Shown here piece after piece: positions 30,204 through 40,488 of a stretch of DNA of 64,000 nucleotides. This DNA comes from Endotrypanum monterogeii. Taxonomy: Eukaryota > Euglenozoa > Kinetoplastea > Trypanosomatida > Trypanosomatidae. The notes below the pieces were generated by a model. That model saw only the letters and a list, made by a program, of their open reading frames with translations. It was not told the origin of the DNA and searched no databases. The position numbers and the translations under genes are program-made. Each line of letters starts with the position of its first letter. Positions within the stretch are counted from its first letter, which is position 1. The DNA lies in NCBI GenBank assembly GCA_000333855.2, contig CM007316.1, forward strand, positions 1,374,195-1,438,194. Reading direction: 5' to 3'.

Positions 30204-31508
30204 ATGTCCTCGACCGACTTTTTCACTCGCTTCACGCGAGCTTTTCAGAGCTGCTCAACGATGGTTGTCCCCTGTCGTTCTCCCATGATTGTCGCTGATG
30301 GTGACAGTGCCATAGCAGCACAGATGAGTCAAGAGCGTTTTCTTAGCTGGCTTCCCTCAGAAGTTTCTTTGCACCTTCAAGACGAGCTCTTCCAGAACTC
30401 CAGTGGAGACGTGGCCTTGTCGGGCAGCGACGGCGCGCGGACGGGGAAGCGGATGTCGCGCAAGGGAAAGGCTGCTGCCCGCGACGCAGTGCCCTCGACC
30501 ACCCTTGGTGCGGAGTCGGAGCACACTTCCCTAACAGCAGCGTCGAACGTGAATGACTGTGGGGGCACAGGGACACCCGTCGCTACGGCGGCATTCAGGG
30601 TTCTTTCTATGGCATTATGGCCTCTCGTTCAGGATATGCAGCCGGACGTCACACGTGGCAGAACGACGGTGTCGTTTGATTACCTCCAAATCGAGTGTGT
30701 GTGCGCCGTGTTGCTGCGTCTTATTGCATCCGACTTCGAATCCTGTTGTGGCATCTCGTGCACACAGGAAACAGAGGTTCCCGCGTCGTTTGTTCTGAAG
30801 AATGCCGTGCGGATACACCTTGATGCTTCTCTCATAAAATGGATGCAGTGCTTTCTGTTTTTTTTTCTCGACTGGCTACAGTACTTGCGAGGTGCAATGG
30901 CTGTAGCACTGGGTCCCACCCCTTTATCCCCAAAAGAACAGAAAACTGCTGTCGCTGCGATCTCACATTTACAAGCGAAGACTTCAACCCCATACACCGC
31001 AGAGAAGGCTCAGTCACAGAAAACCAAGCGGCGGCCATCGCCAATGCCGCGCGGTCCACTAAGTGGGTGCTCCGCTCTTCTTGTACATCACCCACTTCAC
31101 TACTATACTCAATCACTCCAACGCGCTGCTGCCGCTATTAGAAGTGGTTCAAATACCACTCCCGGGTACGGTAGTGACACAGACAACCAGTTTGAAAATA
31201 ATGCAGAGCCACGCCGTGAATATCCGACGAAGCGGCCACGTGCTGTGAACGTTCTGACTACGAGATCTAAGAAACGCGTATCTCTTAGTTCTCGTGGAGT
31301 TACCGCAATGAAAAGGAGCACCAGCACTAGCAGCAACAATAGCAGTGAGCCACCTCCGAGTGACTCGCCATTACTGGCTAGTCTTTACTTGCCTGAGAAC
31401 CAGAGAGGGTCATGGGACAAGCGTCTGCGCGAGCAGCACACATCAGACGCCTTTAATGGGGTCGATGAGGCAGATATGCCACTCGTGCAGCTTGCAAGAA
31501 GTCATTGA
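30204..31508 (+). CDS. Hypothetical protein, 434 residues
   Basis: No family was recognised. The first 30 residues are Ser/Thr/Phe-rich. A Leu/Glu-containing helix (ERFLSWLPSEVSLHLQDELF) lies near residue 45. A low-complexity basic and Ser/Ala-rich stretch follows (about 70-120). A folded core near 130-240 contains a Cys-rich segment and an aromatic/hydrophobic helix (WMQCFLFFFLDWLQYL), which may be membrane-associated or buried. The last 180 residues are Ser/Pro/Arg-rich with clusters of basic residues (KRPRA; RSKKR) that could be nuclear localisation signals. The leader between AG 30071 and ATG 30204 has no other ATG. The gene call is good; the function is unknown. Confidence 0.8.
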   Translation: MSSTDFFTRFTRAFQSCSTMVVPCRSPMIVADGDSAIAAQMSQERFLSWLPSEVSLHLQDELFQNSSGDVALSGSDGARTGKRMSRKGKAAARDAVPSTTLGAESEHTSLTAASNVNDCGGTGTPVATAAFRVLSMALWPLVQDMQPDVTRGRTTVSFDYLQIECVCAVLLRLIASDFESCCGISCTQETEVPASFVLKNAVRIHLDASLIKWMQCFLFFFLDWLQYLRGAMAVALGPTPLSPKEQKTAVAAISHLQAKTSTPYTAEKAQSQKTKRRPSPMPRGPLSGCSALLVHHPLHYYTQSLQRAAAAIRSGSNTTPGYGSDTDNQFENNAEPRREYPTKRPRAVNVLTTRSKKRVSLSSRGVTAMKRSTSTSSNNSSEPPPSDSPLLASLYLPENQRGSWDKRLREQHTSDAFNGVDEADMPLVQLARSH

Positions 31509-32760
31509 ATGGGTGCGGTGGAGTAGTTATGATTGCCTCCCTCTGGCTGTCCCCCATGGGGGAAGGGGAAAGGGAGAGGTGGTGGCGGTGCGAGGGTTAG
31601 ATGACATTGCAGCGAGGTCGGGGGTAGAGAGATCCGCTCCACCGCTGCCTTGCGGCTCGACATATTTTTTTTCCCTTTCACGACCCCCCCCCTCCCTCTT
31701 GTGTCCCATTTTTCTCCTTCTGGAATACTAGTATTATCCTTTTGCCTTCCACAGATTTTGACTTGCCCCCTCATCTTTCCTTAGTGCAGTGTTTTTGCTT
31801 CCTCTAGTATCTCTCTCTGCCTCTCTCTGTATGTGTGGGATGTGGAGGTGGTTGAGGACACGGGGGCCGCGATTTCTATTTTTCTCTGCTATTTTTGCAT
31901 TTTTCAAATTTTGTCTTGTATATATTTTCTTTCTCTCCTGTTTCTTTTATTGTGTGTTTGTTTCTTTGGTTTCCGCTGCTACTTCGTCCCTGGGTTATGA
32001 TCCTTGACGTGCTCAACAACCCTCCAAACTTTCCGTGACAAGACCATCGACACGACATGGCTCTTGGGGGGATTTCCATCAGAGAGAGCGAGGCAATAGC
32101 TGGGGTGTGGGTCAGGTATGCTTGGCAGTTCACCCATCCAGCCTCCCTCCCTTCCCCACCGCTCTGCTGCTCATTTTTTTCTCAGGCCACTCGAGTAAAG
32201 GCAAAGCATGCAATCCTGCGCGTGTGCAGTTATACTTGTGTATCAGCTACGTCTTGTCGCTCGATGTTTTCCACCCATTGGAAAGCGCTGTAGGGATCAG
32301 TGACTCGGCGGTTCTTTTTTTTTCTCTTTTTTCTCCTCTTGTTTGGGGAATGTGTACGCACTCCTTGTCCACGTGTGTGACACGTCAATGTGTTTGTTCT
32401 GTAGCATCGCAACTGCTTCGGCAAATTCATTCCCCATGTCACGTGTTGGGGAGGTAAGCCAAGTACGAAAAAAAAAAGGGAGAGAGAGATAGGAGGGGCC
32501 ATCCGCAACATTTCGAGCGCCTGTGCGTGGCCGTTTTTTCGTTCTTCTTCTTGTGCGATTACATACTCCATAAAAAACTAAATCGTTTCACTGCTCCCTC
32601 TTTCTCTGTCTCTCTTTCTCTCTCTCTCCCCGGTTTTCTATGATGTCTGCGCATCGTTGTACCTATTAGAGGCAGATTCCCTTGGCAGTTGTCCCCGCAA
32701 CTGCTTGCTGCTCTTGCTCATCTTTCAACGCTTATGTGCTCGACTGTTTCTGCCCACATC
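31509..32760. other. Intergenic spacer
   Basis: About 1.25 kb, strongly T-rich, with no supported gene. A CT-rich tract (about 32590-32632) is followed by AG at 32668-32669. ATG 32734, in frame with the roadblock gene, is the first ATG after it. Confidence 0.7.
32668..32669 (+). promoter_or_regulatory. Predicted spliced-leader acceptor for the roadblock gene
   Basis: The CT-rich tract (32590-32632) is followed by the first AG at 32668-32669. With this site, the first ATG on the mRNA is 32734, nine codons upstream of the family-like start at 32761. Confidence 0.5.
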
Positions 32761-33147
32761 ATGTCTGGTGAGCAGATTGAAGGTATTATTGACCACATCA
32801 CGTACACAAAGGGTGTTCTGGGTGTTGTGGTGTGCACAGCGGAAGGGGAGGCCATACGCGACAGCTTCCAGAACCTCGACAGGTCGGTGGCGCAGGCCTA
32901 CGCAGCCGCGGCCGCCGATCTTGCCCGACAGGCAGCGAAACTTTTCAGGCCCATTCGATCTCGCGAAGCTGCCGCTGAGCATTCCACCAAGGAGGGGGCG
33001 AAGAGGAGAAGTTTTCATCCGACGTCGCCACTGCCGATCGAGGAGAGCACGACTGAGCTGATTCGTGTCAACACGCTTCTCTACGAGATCATCATTCGTT
33101 GCAGTGACGACTTCCTTATCGCTATTGTCCAGGAGCCTGTTGATTGA
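32761..33147 (+). CDS. Dynein light chain, roadblock/LC7 type, with internal insertion
   Basis: A 128-residue protein that matches the roadblock/LC7 fold. A first helix is followed by the strand LGVVVCTAEGEAI, a helix rich in Ala (AAAADLARQAAKLF), then strand pairs ending in TELIRVNTLLYEIIIRCSDDFLIAIVQEP. Roadblock chains dimerise on dynein intermediate chains and serve cytoplasmic and flagellar dynein motors. About 25-30 basic and polar residues (about 65-93) are inserted between the second helix and the C-terminal strands, where the roughly 96-residue animal proteins have a short turn. Start 32761 aligns with the family N-terminus. An in-frame ATG at 32734 would add nine residues and may be the actual start, as it is the first ATG after the acceptor. 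Confidence 0.88.
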   Translation: MSGEQIEGIIDHITYTKGVLGVVVCTAEGEAIRDSFQNLDRSVAQAYAAAAADLARQAAKLFRPIRSREAAAEHSTKEGAKRRSFHPTSPLPIEESTTELIRVNTLLYEIIIRCSDDFLIAIVQEPVD

Positions 33148-34174
33148 CTGTCCGAGACTCGGGTCCCGCACAGGTTGGAGGTAAACAGATTCTCTCTTGA
33201 GTCTGTGTTTTTCGCTTTTTGTGTGTTCTTGGGTGCGGATCCACGGTTGTTTTTCCTGCGTACCCAAGCTCTGCTCATCGCTGTGCGAGCGCGACCATAT
33301 GTGTCTTCCCCTGTCTATGCGTTGTTTGTAGATGACCAATAAGCCCCCCTTGATTATGTGTACTGCCGCTTGGAGAGGAATGCCCAGACTCTCGCATGCA
33401 ATCTGTTGAGAGGTACGTCTTTGTATAGTGGAGCTATATTCTGTGTGTTCGGCTTTCTTTCTTCAGTGCATAGTGCTTCGCACCCGCCCGCTCTCCTTAG
33501 GGGTGTGCGTCTGTACGGATGCCCCCACTGCATCTCGGAGCTCAAGGAGGGGCCGACTCTTGCACCAGGTCAACATTCGGTTTGGCAATGAAGTGCACAA
33601 AGAGGGTGTGCAACAGAAACGATATTGTGTTCTGTGCATGACCAGCAATAATAAGAAAAAAGAGAGGCAGTGAGGGGAGAGAGGAAGCGACAGTCTTCCC
33701 TTTCGTTGTACCCTTTACCTGCAGAGCCACTCGTTGAGGCGCCCTTTTCCCTGAACATTTTTTTTGCATTCATCAACGCGATGTGTGGGGGAGAGGTTCT
33801 GGGAGGGGAGCATGAGAATGGAAGAGGCGCGTGCGCGCACGACCTCCACTATTTTGTGCCAAATGAGCGCATGAGTCTCTCTCGCCCACAGCTGCTGCCG
33901 CCTCAATCGACTATCATTTCTGCCTCCTCATATATATATATATTTTTTTTTTATGCAAGGGAACGTATCTCTTCTCTTTCCTAGCTACTCTTCTTCCTTT
34001 TGTTGCCAAGGGAGAGCGCTCCTACACATACACACGCAAACATATATATATATATATATATGTATGTATATGCGGCATCTCTAGCATTGAAGGCACCAGG
34101 CAGGAGAGAAACACTACCTAGAAACGTTCATTAAGCTGCTGTCGCCCCTGTCCGCTACCCTGTGCCCTGCATGT
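33148..34174. other. Intergenic spacer
   Basis: About 1 kb with a TA tract at 34042-34064 and T-homopolymers, and no supported gene. The leader has several ATGs within the TA tract and two ATGs (34171 and 34175) four bases apart at its end. Confidence 0.7.
34042..34064. repeat. (TA)n microsatellite
   Basis: About 23 bases of AT dinucleotide followed by a TATGTATG variant. Confidence 0.85.
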
Positions 34175-35887
34175 ATGCACAGAACTCGCAGTCCGCTCTC
34201 CGGAGTCCAGCGGCCGCTGGCTCGCAGTTACGCGCTCGATGTGGAGTACGTCAAGTTCAACGGCAGTTCTTACGTGCGTTCGCTGGCATTGGTTCCTTTC
34301 GCACGGGTAGCGATGGCGTCGCGGTCCCCGTCCCGGACGCTCGATGCGGTTGGTCGTGCAACCACTGCGGGTGACAGTCGAGATGTATGGCCATCTGACC
34401 GGTTGACTGACTTTGGAAGTTTCGCGACAGTACTGGAGTTGAACCCAAGCGAGGTGATGCGGCTAGCGGAACCACTCCCGTGCGGCCATCTTCTTCTTCC
34501 GAGAGTCCAAGAGGCCCTTGCCCAGGGCACAGCTGTGCAAGAGTTACTGGCAAGTTTTGAGGCAGAGGCGCATCGCGCTCTCGATTCCTTCTCCTCTCTT
34601 CGCCGATCTGTGCGGGGGAGGGGAGAGAGTTACCCAGGAAGCGTGCACAACGATACCACAAGGGGAAGTTCTCATTCCTGTGTTTCTTCCACTGATGACG
34701 TCGAAACTGCCACAGAATCGGTAATCGATGTGAACGACAAGTACCCGATCGTAGAGGGACAGGGCTCATGCCGCACACCGGTCGCGGGTTCCACCGCAGA
34801 GGCCGAGAGGTTGGTCGTGAGAGAGTTGCAAATACAACTCGGCATCGCTCGTTTTTTTAAGGGTTTCGATCCATTTGGGATTCCCAACATCCATCGTTTC
34901 CACCGAGAGGCACTGAAGTTGCTCTACGCTGCCCCAGTGGATTCGCGTGATTTCCACGAGGCATCAAGGCACATTTCCTGTTTGCGTGCTTACAGCAAAG
35001 GCAGACAGGGCTACAAGTCCCTCGCGTATCTTGCACGATACCATCCGCGGCTCTTACAGGCGCTTCTGCGCCGGTGCTTTGAAACTCCCAGTGCATGGTG
35101 TGAGTGGCTTGTCAACTGCGCGGCTTGTGTGGAGGAGAGCTTGATCAGGGTGCGTGATGCGCACCGCGACGGGACTTATGTCGATGCTTGGCGAGGCTCC
35201 CTAAACTCGACTGGGGTGTTAGCAATGAGTTCGGAATGCATCGAGGCACCATCTGCTTGTCTCGAGAAGTCTTCGTCCATTCACTTCCTCGAGAGCACCA
35301 CCGTCGAGGATTTGGCCGAACAGCTGCGCTTGCTTTGGCGGCGTCTTGAAGAGGACACGCACAGCTTTTGCAACGGCTGGGGAGAGAGTGTGGCACCGTG
35401 TACTCGTGCGAAGGTGTACGTCTACGGCAGTTGCGACGCCCCTGTTCTTCATCGCACAATGAGCCTGGTTTCCACATTGTCATTGCCAGATCGTCACAGC
35501 TCAGGCCGAAGTATTAAGAAGGGCGCTTGCCCTGCGGGACCAAGCCAGACACCAGTTGCCGCTGCTGTTGCACAGGCGACTGAGCCACACTTGTCGCAGC
35601 AGTCTCCATCGTTCCTGAAGCAATCCCTGCCGTCGCCCACAGAGGCGACAGTGGTGGTGGTTGATGCCACTCGACATCCGCTTTTTGTTGCCGCTGGATT
35701 TGCTGCGTCTCCTACGAAGCCGCCATCACTCATGGCGGCAGTCGAAAAAGCTGCGGTCGGTGATGCGACGGCCGCTGCGCTCGTTTCGGCGCCGCAGTGG
35801 CATGACCCGCTCTGGGATGCTCAAGCGCTTGCCTGTGTGTGCGCTTCTGCAGGCATCGCACGTGCCACTCCAGGAAAGCAAAGGTGA
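34175..35887 (+). CDS. Hypothetical protein, 570 residues, possible mitochondrial presequence
   Basis: No family was recognised. The N-terminus (MHRTRSPLSGVQRPLARSYA) is rich in Arg and Ser with no acidic residue and fits a mitochondrial presequence. A Ser/Arg linker follows. The core (about residues 205-350) is alpha-helical, with aromatic-rich helices and a segment reading LRAYSKGRQGYKSLAYLARY. A helical Leu/Trp segment is at about 375-400. The C-terminus is low-complexity Ala/Pro/Ser/Val, with a short Trp/Asp-containing end (WHDPLWDAQALACVC). ATG 34175 sits in ATGTATG, four bases after an out-of-frame ATG; an internal in-frame ATG at 34313 would lose the basic N-terminus. The gene call is good; the function is unknown. 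Confidence 0.8.
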   Translation: MHRTRSPLSGVQRPLARSYALDVEYVKFNGSSYVRSLALVPFARVAMASRSPSRTLDAVGRATTAGDSRDVWPSDRLTDFGSFATVLELNPSEVMRLAEPLPCGHLLLPRVQEALAQGTAVQELLASFEAEAHRALDSFSSLRRSVRGRGESYPGSVHNDTTRGSSHSCVSSTDDVETATESVIDVNDKYPIVEGQGSCRTPVAGSTAEAERLVVRELQIQLGIARFFKGFDPFGIPNIHRFHREALKLLYAAPVDSRDFHEASRHISCLRAYSKGRQGYKSLAYLARYHPRLLQALLRRCFETPSAWCEWLVNCAACVEESLIRVRDAHRDGTYVDAWRGSLNSTGVLAMSSECIEAPSACLEKSSSIHFLESTTVEDLAEQLRLLWRRLEEDTHSFCNGWGESVAPCTRAKVYVYGSCDAPVLHRTMSLVSTLSLPDRHSSGRSIKKGACPAGPSQTPVAAAVAQATEPHLSQQSPSFLKQSLPSPTEATVVVVDATRHPLFVAAGFAASPTKPPSLMAAVEKAAVGDATAAALVSAPQWHDPLWDAQALACVCASAGIARATPGKQR

Positions 35888-36822
35888 AGAGATCACGAGC
35901 CACGGGTGAGCCACTGTGCACTGTGCACAGTGTATGTATGTCTTTGGGTTGAGTGATGTGCCTGCGCATCCGATCCCTCCCCCACTCTTGACTGGATCCT
36001 GAGAAAACATAAAGACGCTTCAGGCGAAGCATTATGGGGATTGTTCATACATACACGCAAAAATTGAAGAAACACCACTCAAACCTCGACAAGCCAACTC
36101 ACAACCGATCGTGCAGTCTAGAGGTTCGAGCAGGCTCTGTGACGCGGTGTGTGGGCTCTGGGGGTACAAAGAGCAGGGCAGGGGGGAGGGAGGGGAGCGT
36201 AGACATTAATTTTCAGCACGACCCCTGTCTCACTTGCAACTGCACCATTCTTTCCTTTCTCCACAGACTTAATGGTGTGGCTGTGTGTGCCACGAACTCA
36301 CTCTCCGCTACGGTTCTTTCTTATTGATGGCGCCGGTGGTTTTTCCTTGTCTACCTTTTCCCACCGTTCCGCGCCAGCACAACCGCTGGCGCATTTGGAT
36401 GCGCTCAGGCAGGGTTGCGCTTCATCGCCTCCGGGGGCGAGTCAGGTAGGGGCGGTTGCCTCATTTCATTTTGATTTTATCTGCCTTTCAGAGGACGCTA
36501 CCTGCAGCGAGGCGACACCTCCTTCTGCTTTTTTCTCAACCGGCGGCGCTGCCACTGTTGCAACTCTTTCCCAGACCCCTCAGTACCTCACCACATCGCC
36601 ATCGGTTTCTCCTGGCGCTGACCACAGTTGGTGCACTAAATGCTCTGCGCTTTTTTTTTTTCCCGTCCCCCTCGCTCTCGCTTTCTTCCCTTCTCCTTTA
36701 CTGGGTCCATCTCAAGCACCAAGCTTCGACGAGGTCAGGGCTGCGTGTTAACGGTACATCCATAAGCAAAGAAAATACGACGCACCCACCTCGTGTGGGA
36801 TTTAGGCAGGTGGACACTGGCC
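35888..36822. other. Intergenic spacer with an ATG-initiated 159-codon frame
   Basis: The spacer holds a strong pyrimidine tract with AG at 36265-36266, then ATG 36272 opening a 159-codon Ser/Ala/Pro/Phe-rich frame to 36751. This frame spans a T homopolymer and the pyrimidine tract of the next gene, so it is probably fortuitous. A second acceptor (AG at 36715-36716) fits the gene at 36823; no ATG lies between it and that start. Confidence 0.65.
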
Positions 36823-39800
36823 ATGTTCATGGTCACTCGTCGAGTCGCTGGTGGCCGCGCAAAGCAGCGCCTGCCGCGCAGTCTTCAAGGGTTATCTACC
36901 CCTAACATCCGCCGAAGTTGGTGGGATATAAGAGATTTGTCCAGCGAAGAGAAAAAGGAATTGCTGTGCGGGCCATGGCGAAAGGAGACCCCTATTCGAT
37001 TGGTGCCCAGTCCGGGCAGTCGGGACAGCTACGCTGCATCAGAGTTGCCGACATTCGCCACTGACGAGGCGGTAGACCACTATTTGGCCGATGAGGATAA
37101 GGATGAGGTATTAGAGGCAAGCGAGTCTACCCTAGCCCTGGCGGAGCGCTTCTTCGCTGAGATCGCAAATACAGTAGATGAAGAGATCGATGCGGCGCAG
37201 ATGCCGCCCAATCCTCAGTCCGACGAGGAGCGCCGTCGCGAGATGCGAGACGTGCAGCGAGAATTCTTCGGGGATTTTTACGTTGAACAGGGCATCGTTG
37301 ACGCATCCAGCCGTTACGCATTCGTGGACACAATGCTACGGCCTTCCCGGCCTCTCTTTCTGGTGAACACTGTTCTGCCGCTGACGCGTCTCACAGTGCG
37401 GGATCAGCTGGAGACACACTGTGCTGTGACCAGGAACCTCTCTAGTGAGTCCACAGACGCTGCTGTGACAGACATCGCGGGCGCACCGCGCCTATTACCT
37501 GTCTTCACACCAACACCAATGAATCCGTGCCTCTACGCGATTCCCCTCCCGCCGACTCAGACATTTGGCGCACCACTCCACGCACGCTTTTCCGCCGAAT
37601 CATCGCGATGGATCCATTCGAGACACCAAGGCGATGAGCCTACTCAAGTGACCGGGAGAGGTCCATCTTCTGCGGTCGCTCTCGAAGGGACACAGGGATC
37701 TGCTCATGATCAGAAGTTGCTTTCTTGTGGCTGTGGATCGGCTGATTTTATCGTCGACGCTGATGAGGTTGGCGCGATGATGCTGGATGCGCTACCGTGC
37801 CCCCAGACAGTTGCTTCTCAGGATCAGACCACAGAGTCACCTTCGCCGACGCCAGAGGACTGTAGAAAACTAGAAGCAACAGCTGGCAGCTCAGCTGAGG
37901 CTGCGTCTGCCATGTTCTCGTTAGCTCCTAGACCACCGGCGCAGCCTCCAAGTCTTGCACATATGTACTGGCTTCAGCGCCAGGTAGCAAGCGATGCGAT
38001 CCTCAACGTGGATGACGTCTCGGTTGCGGTGTCGTTGCTGAGTGTGTGGCTTGCTGCTTCCCTGACGCCCAGTGGTGGCGCACCACATCCCTACGAGATG
38101 ATCCTTTGCCAGGCAAACAACCGAGATTCGACAGCCTGCGCGTACCACACAGAGATCGCGCAGTATATCTTCCAAGTCTCCCAGGAGGAGGCAAGCGATC
38201 CAGTCGCAGCAGAGCGTTTGACACGAGTGGTAATCGCCGTGGAGGATCTTACTTTCAGCGGTGGCTCCGGTGCGTTACTCTGCTCGTCAAAGAGGGATTG
38301 CAGCGGGCGCAGGCGACAGCGGCATACGGCGCATCAAGCAGCACTACCGTGGGATGAGTCTACAGTGCCAGTGATGGATCGCTACCCGAACATGGTGTAT
38401 CTGCCACCTACCTCGTTGCATGCGAGGGGGCGGCTCGGCGCACCTCACCGCGGGAAAGTGGAGGGGTCGACGTCGGCACTGTCGGTTGTGCGCTTTCCCA
38501 TCAGAGTTGTACTATGCATGCCGGCCACATCTCGCGATGGCGTTCGTCCTCGTGGCTGGCTTGCTGGTACCGAGGATGAGGCCACTGACGAGGACGCCGG
38601 TCTTACTCCTTTCGCCCAGGAGGATCCTTCGCGCCCCCACCGTAGTGCTCAGAACATTTTTTCAGGGGCGCCACCAAACAATTTTGTTGAACGCTGTCGA
38701 ATGGCGAGCGCGAATTTCTCCGAGCTTCAGGAACAGCTCTATAGCGCCATACATGCTGTGACAGCGGAGGGCTTCGGCTGGGTCATATACGCCACCCAGA
38801 GCGCCAACGTAATCGAGAACGAGGCCGTCGTGTGCGCTGTCTTGAAGCGCATCTGTGAGGAGCGCGACGGAAAACAAACACACCGGTCGCTGAGGTCGTC
38901 CGCGGTGGGATCGGAGACAGAGATGGATCGTCCTGTGGCGGTTTTAGGGGATTTCCATCTCTCCTTGAGCGTGGAGTGTGTTCCGCTAGACTCGCCGACG
39001 ATGGAGGCATGCATAGCATCCCCAGAAGCTACTTCAGTGCTGCGGCTGTTGTGCAGCGAAGGTCGGCGCGGCCTCAGTACATGGACTGCCATCGAGAACG
39101 GTTCTCCCGAACAAGAAGCGGCACAAGTTAGTGAGGAGCTGCGGGCTTCTGTCGCGCGGGCGGCATGGCGAACAGACCCGATGCGAACAGGCAGCGACGG
39201 GGGTTTTGTTGTGTGCTTGCGTGTAACGCGCCGAGAGGGGACTCAGCAGCATCAGCATGGCAGAAGCAGGGAAGCGGTGGCAGGTGTTCCGCCACAGCGC
39301 GACTGTTGGTGGACGCACCCGGCTAGCCGTGTCGTTTCGGCAGTGACACCAGCAACACTGCGCTTCCTAACGGACGTAGAGCGAAGCGATCGGGCGGGGC
39401 GCCGGACCGCGTCTACCGAATCCTGGAAGGTTCACCACGCGGGGGTTCCTGTGGGATACGTCTCTACGCGACCTGGTTTACTTGCCAGCGGCTGCGACGG
39501 TCTCACTACCGCGTCAGGTCTACCAGCTGGATGTTGCTTCAGTAGCGCCACGTGTCATGTAGACGCCCTCCGAGCCCTGCGCGACTCGCTGCCGCGCTTG
39601 AGTGTCTCCGTGAACGCTCTCTGTGAGCTGCTCCTGCTTCAACACATCGAGTCGCACAAGTTGCGCAGGCAACTGCGATATTGTCAGCAGCATGCGATGC
39701 TCCAACAGGAACGGCAGGGCGATGCGGAGGGCTCGGCTGCCGACGTTGACGCGGAGACGCGTGCCTTTCTCGCAGCAGTGGAGACGTTGACAGAGGAGTA

Positions 39801-40488
39801 CCTTTTCCCCACCCCAACTGCCGCTAAACTGCCAAAGCGATTTTACGTGTGGGTCGGTGTCGATGCGAGTTCGCTTCTGCCGTCCGGCCAGGTATCGTCC
39901 CACCTCGGAGCAGCCGAAGTGGCGGGGATTCCGCCTGCTGCTGGCTGCGTTGCTCTCGAGTCTCCTGTTATGGCCGAGGTGGAGGCGGCTGGAGTGATAG
40001 CGGAGGTTGAGTGTTCACGTTACCCCTCTTTCCGCGACTCTTCTTCTTCTCTCGAGTTTTCCTTGCGCCTTGATGTTCCTCCAGATATGCCGGAGCGGTT
40101 CAAACATCTTGCTGCGCTGGAGGAGTGGCGAGTGGCGCTGCGTGACGCACTGCTTTATGTACGTCGCCGCACCACGAAGGAAAGTCGCTTTTGCCGACTT
40201 TGGGCGCATCGCTCAATGGACGACACCCCTGCGCCAACACCTCGATTCCTGACGGGACACGGTAGCGGCGCCGTGAGCGAGGCGCAGTCGGACACTCCTG
40301 TCGAGCTTGCAGATGACGAGTACGAGAGTCTGCAAGAAACACGGAGGCTGCCGACTCCTGAAAAGGCATCGCTTGGCTCCTCCTGGGACCACCCTACTAC
40401 CCGTGATTTGGTAGCAGAAGAAAAGAAATGTGATTGGCTGCGCGACACCAATTACTCGGAATGGCGTCGACGCCAAACACGTCGATGA
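36823..40488 (+). CDS. Large hypothetical protein, 1221 residues, possibly mitochondrial
   Basis: No family was recognised. The N-terminus (MFMVTRRVAGGRAKQRLPRS) is strongly basic with hydroxylated residues and resembles a mitochondrial presequence. Residues 30-210 are charged, with Glu-rich helices near 75-145 (including EERRREMRDVQREFFGDFY), then a segment with a Leu/Phe-rich strand (LFLVNTVLPLTRLTVRDQLE). The long middle (about 230-950) mixes folded-looking strands with Gly/Ser/Pro-rich linkers, as in large kinetoplastid-specific assembly factors. A helix near 945-965 (LLLQHIESHKLRRQLRYCQQHAML) may be coiled coil. The tail is acidic then basic. ATG 36823 is the first after the acceptor at 36715-36716; an upstream GTG extension is not supported. 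Codon use matches the neighbouring genes. Confidence 0.85.
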   Translation: MFMVTRRVAGGRAKQRLPRSLQGLSTPNIRRSWWDIRDLSSEEKKELLCGPWRKETPIRLVPSPGSRDSYAASELPTFATDEAVDHYLADEDKDEVLEASESTLALAERFFAEIANTVDEEIDAAQMPPNPQSDEERRREMRDVQREFFGDFYVEQGIVDASSRYAFVDTMLRPSRPLFLVNTVLPLTRLTVRDQLETHCAVTRNLSSESTDAAVTDIAGAPRLLPVFTPTPMNPCLYAIPLPPTQTFGAPLHARFSAESSRWIHSRHQGDEPTQVTGRGPSSAVALEGTQGSAHDQKLLSCGCGSADFIVDADEVGAMMLDALPCPQTVASQDQTTESPSPTPEDCRKLEATAGSSAEAASAMFSLAPRPPAQPPSLAHMYWLQRQVASDAILNVDDVSVAVSLLSVWLAASLTPSGGAPHPYEMILCQANNRDSTACAYHTEIAQYIFQVSQEEASDPVAAERLTRVVIAVEDLTFSGGSGALLCSSKRDCSGRRRQRHTAHQAALPWDESTVPVMDRYPNMVYLPPTSLHARGRLGAPHRGKVEGSTSALSVVRFPIRVVLCMPATSRDGVRPRGWLAGTEDEATDEDAGLTPFAQEDPSRPHRSAQNIFSGAPPNNFVERCRMASANFSELQEQLYSAIHAVTAEGFGWVIYATQSANVIENEAVVCAVLKRICEERDGKQTHRSLRSSAVGSETEMDRPVAVLGDFHLSLSVECVPLDSPTMEACIASPEATSVLRLLCSEGRRGLSTWTAIENGSPEQEAAQVSEELRASVARAAWRTDPMRTGSDGGFVVCLRVTRREGTQQHQHGRSREAVAGVPPQRDCWWTHPASRVVSAVTPATLRFLTDVERSDRAGRRTASTESWKVHHAGVPVGYVSTRPGLLASGCDGLTTASGLPAGCCFSSATCHVDALRALRDSLPRLSVSVNALCELLLLQHIESHKLRRQLRYCQQHAMLQQERQGDAEGSAADVDAETRAFLAAVETLTEEYLFPTPTAAKLPKRFYVWVGVDASSLLPSGQVSSHLGAAEVAGIPPAAGCVALESPVMAEVEAAGVIAEVECSRYPSFRDSSSSLEFSLRLDVPPDMPERFKHLAALEEWRVALRDALLYVRRRTTKESRFCRLWAHRSMDDTPAPTPRFLTGHGSGAVSEAQSDTPVELADDEYESLQETRRLPTPEKASLGSSWDHPTTRDLVAEEKKCDWLRDTNYSEWRRRQTRR

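Noticed and set aside
31141..31166. tRNA B-box-like string with a short inverted repeat
   Set aside because: It lies inside a protein gene, and no A-box or cloverleaf can be formed around it. No tRNA or rRNA gene was recognised in the window.
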